Notes under the pieces: model-generated
Told to the model about the DNA's origin: nothing
The model's input: the letters and a program-made list of their open reading frames with translations, nothing else
Database searches by the model: none
NCBI GenBank assembly: GCA_031404435.1
Contig: JANNHO010000438.1
Span: 1-6,440, forward strand
DNA length: 6,440 nucleotides
DNA from: VFMC01 sp031404435
GTDB lineage: Bacteria; Actinomycetota; Acidimicrobiia; Acidimicrobiales; Ilumatobacteraceae
Direction of reading: 5' to 3'
Translations under genes and position numbers: made by a program
In this document: piece by piece, positions 4,993-6,440 of the stretch
Layout: every line of letters begins with the position of its first letter
Position numbering within the stretch: position 1 is the first letter of the stretch

Positions 4993-6369
4993 GTGAGCAA
5001 CCCTGAACAGGTGTGGACAGCCGTCGCCCAACTCCTCCGTGCGCAAGTTTCAGACTCGGTGTGGTTCTCCACCTTTCAAGACGTGGTCACGCTCGACGAC
5101 GACGATTTCGTGCTCCGCCTCGGCGCCCCGAACGGGCACATCCGAGACCGCATCCTCACCAGGTACCTGCCATTGGTGCGCGACGCACTCGATGAAATCG
5201 GTGCAAGTACACGCCAACTCGTGGTGGAAGTGCAAACCGTTGAAGAACACATCGAACCCGAACCTGAAACCGCCGAGCATGAGCGCCATACCGAACCCGC
5301 GCCGGTTCCTGGTCGCCGGTCGTCAGGCGATTCGCCACTCGACCTGGCTGGGCTCAATCCACGCTACGCGTTCGAGACCTTTGTCAAGGGTGCCTCCAAC
5401 CAGTTTGCCCTTGCGGCTGCCCTCCGTGTGGCCGAGACCCCTGGCCGCAGCTACAACCCGTTGTTCATCTACGGCGCGGCGGGTCTCGGCAAGACTCACC
5501 TGCTGCACGCGATCGGTCACTACGTCCACCATCACTACCAGCACGATCTCGTGCGGTACGTCACGACCGAGACGTTCCTGAACGAGTACGTCGATGGCAT
5601 CCGCACCAACACCATCGCCAGTTTCAAACGGCGTTATCGCGACATCGATGTACTGCTCATCGATGACATCCAGTTCATGGAGGGCAAGGAGGGGCTCCAG
5701 GAGGAGTTCTTCCACACCTTCAACACCCTGCACGGGGCGAACAAACAGATCGTGATCTCGAGCGACCGAATGCCAGACGCGATCCCGACGCTCGAGGAGC
5801 GACTCCGTGGCCGCTTCAAGTGGGGCTTGATCACCGACATCCAACCCCCCGACCTGGAGACCCGGCTGGCGATCTTGCGTAACAAGGCCGAACGGGATCA
5901 GAGCCCGGTCCCGTCAGAAACTCTGGAGTTCATCGCCTCGCGCATCACCAGTAACATCCGTGAGCTCGAAGGTGCCCTGATCCGAGTCACTGCATACGCG
6001 AGCCTGAACAGCGTCCCGATCAGCACCCACCTGGCAGAGCAGCTGCTCAGCGACCTGTTGACAGGGTCGGCGGTGAAGATGCGCACCGACGACCAGATGC
6101 TGGCCGAAATGGCAATCATCCTCGGCTTCAGCGTGGAAGCCTTGCGCGGCAAGAGCCGCCAGCGACCGCTGGTCACCGCACGCCAGTCGGCGATGTACGT
6201 CTTCCGTGAGCTCACGGATCTGAGCTACCCGAGCATCGCTCGGCTGTTCGGGGGGCGCGACCACACCACCGTGATCCATGCCGTCGACAAGATTCAGCGC
6301 CTGATGAAGGAACGCCAGCAGGTGTACGAACAGGTCACCGATCTGATCCAGCGATTGAAAACCAGTTGA
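4993..6369 (+). CDS. dnaA: chromosomal replication initiator protein DnaA
   Basis: DnaA is the AAA+ ATPase that binds DnaA boxes at oriC, opens the DNA and helps load the replicative helicase. The 458-residue product has domain I (1-85, beginning PEQVWTAVAQLL, with a WFSTF segment at 24-28), a short acidic linker domain II (about 86-115), AAA+ domain III and the DNA-binding domain IV. Visible motifs are NPRYAFETFVKGASNQFA (122-139), Walker A GAAGLGKTH (161-169), Walker B LLIDDIQF (221-228), sensor 1 ISSDR (255-259), the arginine-finger region LEERLRGRF (267-275), sensor 2 ELEGALIR (324-331) and the DnaA signature GRDHTTVIHA (421-430). Walker A has Ala-Ala where Gly-Val or similar is common, which should be tolerated. 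The linker is far shorter than in Streptomyces. The GTG start at 4993 follows a strong GAGGAGG. Three DnaA boxes upstream suggest autoregulation. dnaN would be expected next, outside the window. Confidence 0.98.
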   Translation: MSNPEQVWTAVAQLLRAQVSDSVWFSTFQDVVTLDDDDFVLRLGAPNGHIRDRILTRYLPLVRDALDEIGASTRQLVVEVQTVEEHIEPEPETAEHERHTEPAPVPGRRSSGDSPLDLAGLNPRYAFETFVKGASNQFALAAALRVAETPGRSYNPLFIYGAAGLGKTHLLHAIGHYVHHHYQHDLVRYVTTETFLNEYVDGIRTNTIASFKRRYRDIDVLLIDDIQFMEGKEGLQEEFFHTFNTLHGANKQIVISSDRMPDAIPTLEERLRGRFKWGLITDIQPPDLETRLAILRNKAERDQSPVPSETLEFIASRITSNIRELEGALIRVTAYASLNSVPISTHLAEQLLSDLLTGSAVKMRTDDQMLAEMAIILGFSVEALRGKSRQRPLVTARQSAMYVFRELTDLSYPSIARLFGGRDHTTVIHAVDKIQRLMKERQQVYEQVTDLIQRLKTS

Positions 6370-6440
6370 CCATCTCACCTTTGGCGGCAGCTACTCCGCC
6401 GTGATTCGCATGCTGCATCAACTTCGTGGCGAGCAGCCGC
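6370..6440. other. start of the spacer after dnaA
   Basis: No gene or DnaA box is seen in these 71 bases. A weak hairpin, GGCGG (6383-6387) and CCGCC (6396-6400) with an 8-base loop, lies 13 bases after the dnaA stop but has no T run, so it is at best a weak terminator. In many actinobacteria the dnaA-dnaN spacer holds oriC, and this one continues past the window edge. Confidence 0.4.

Overview
This window is the origin-proximal core of a high-GC bacterial chromosome, almost certainly an actinomycetote. The gene order dnaA, rpmH, rnpA, yidD, yidC, jag (khpB), rsmG, with parS sites beyond rsmG, is the classic arrangement beside oriC. The GC content, the TTG and GTG starts, the single-module YidC and the DnaA boxes of TTGTCCACA type all fit Actinomycetota. 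From memory, the YidC N-terminus looks most like Acidimicrobiia (Ilumatobacter-like), but I could not test this.

Layout. Bases 1-1248 hold no intact gene that I can recognise. They carry two perfect 16-bp parS palindromes (291-306 and 541-556) and a frameshifted, 3'-truncated IS110-family transposase remnant on the minus strand (about 557-1022). Bases 1249-4699 are one minus-strand gene train: rpmH, rnpA, yidD, yidC, jag, rsmG. Nearly every junction is a 4-base start/stop overlap, and the widest gap is 8 bases. Bases 4700-4992 are a divergent intergenic region with several inverted repeats and a cluster of three DnaA boxes. dnaA runs rightward from a GTG at 4993 to 6369. The last 71 bases are the start of the spacer after dnaA, where dnaN would normally follow outside the window.

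How the parts fit together. DnaA initiates replication and probably represses itself through the boxes just upstream of its start. The leftward operon couples ribosomal protein L34, the RNase P protein, the membrane insertase YidC with its helper YidD, the RNA-binding protein KhpB/Jag and the 16S rRNA methyltransferase RsmG. The parS sites are where ParB would load to segregate the newly copied origin. The parAB genes often found right after rsmG are not in the window.

I see no new defence, toxin or biosynthetic system. The points worth a second look are the parS/IS110 arrangement, an out-of-frame rnpA/yidD overlap with an unclear yidD start, a YidC with Met where the conserved groove arginine is expected, and the inverted-repeat-rich dnaA upstream region. 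The small rpmH gene has a TTG start.
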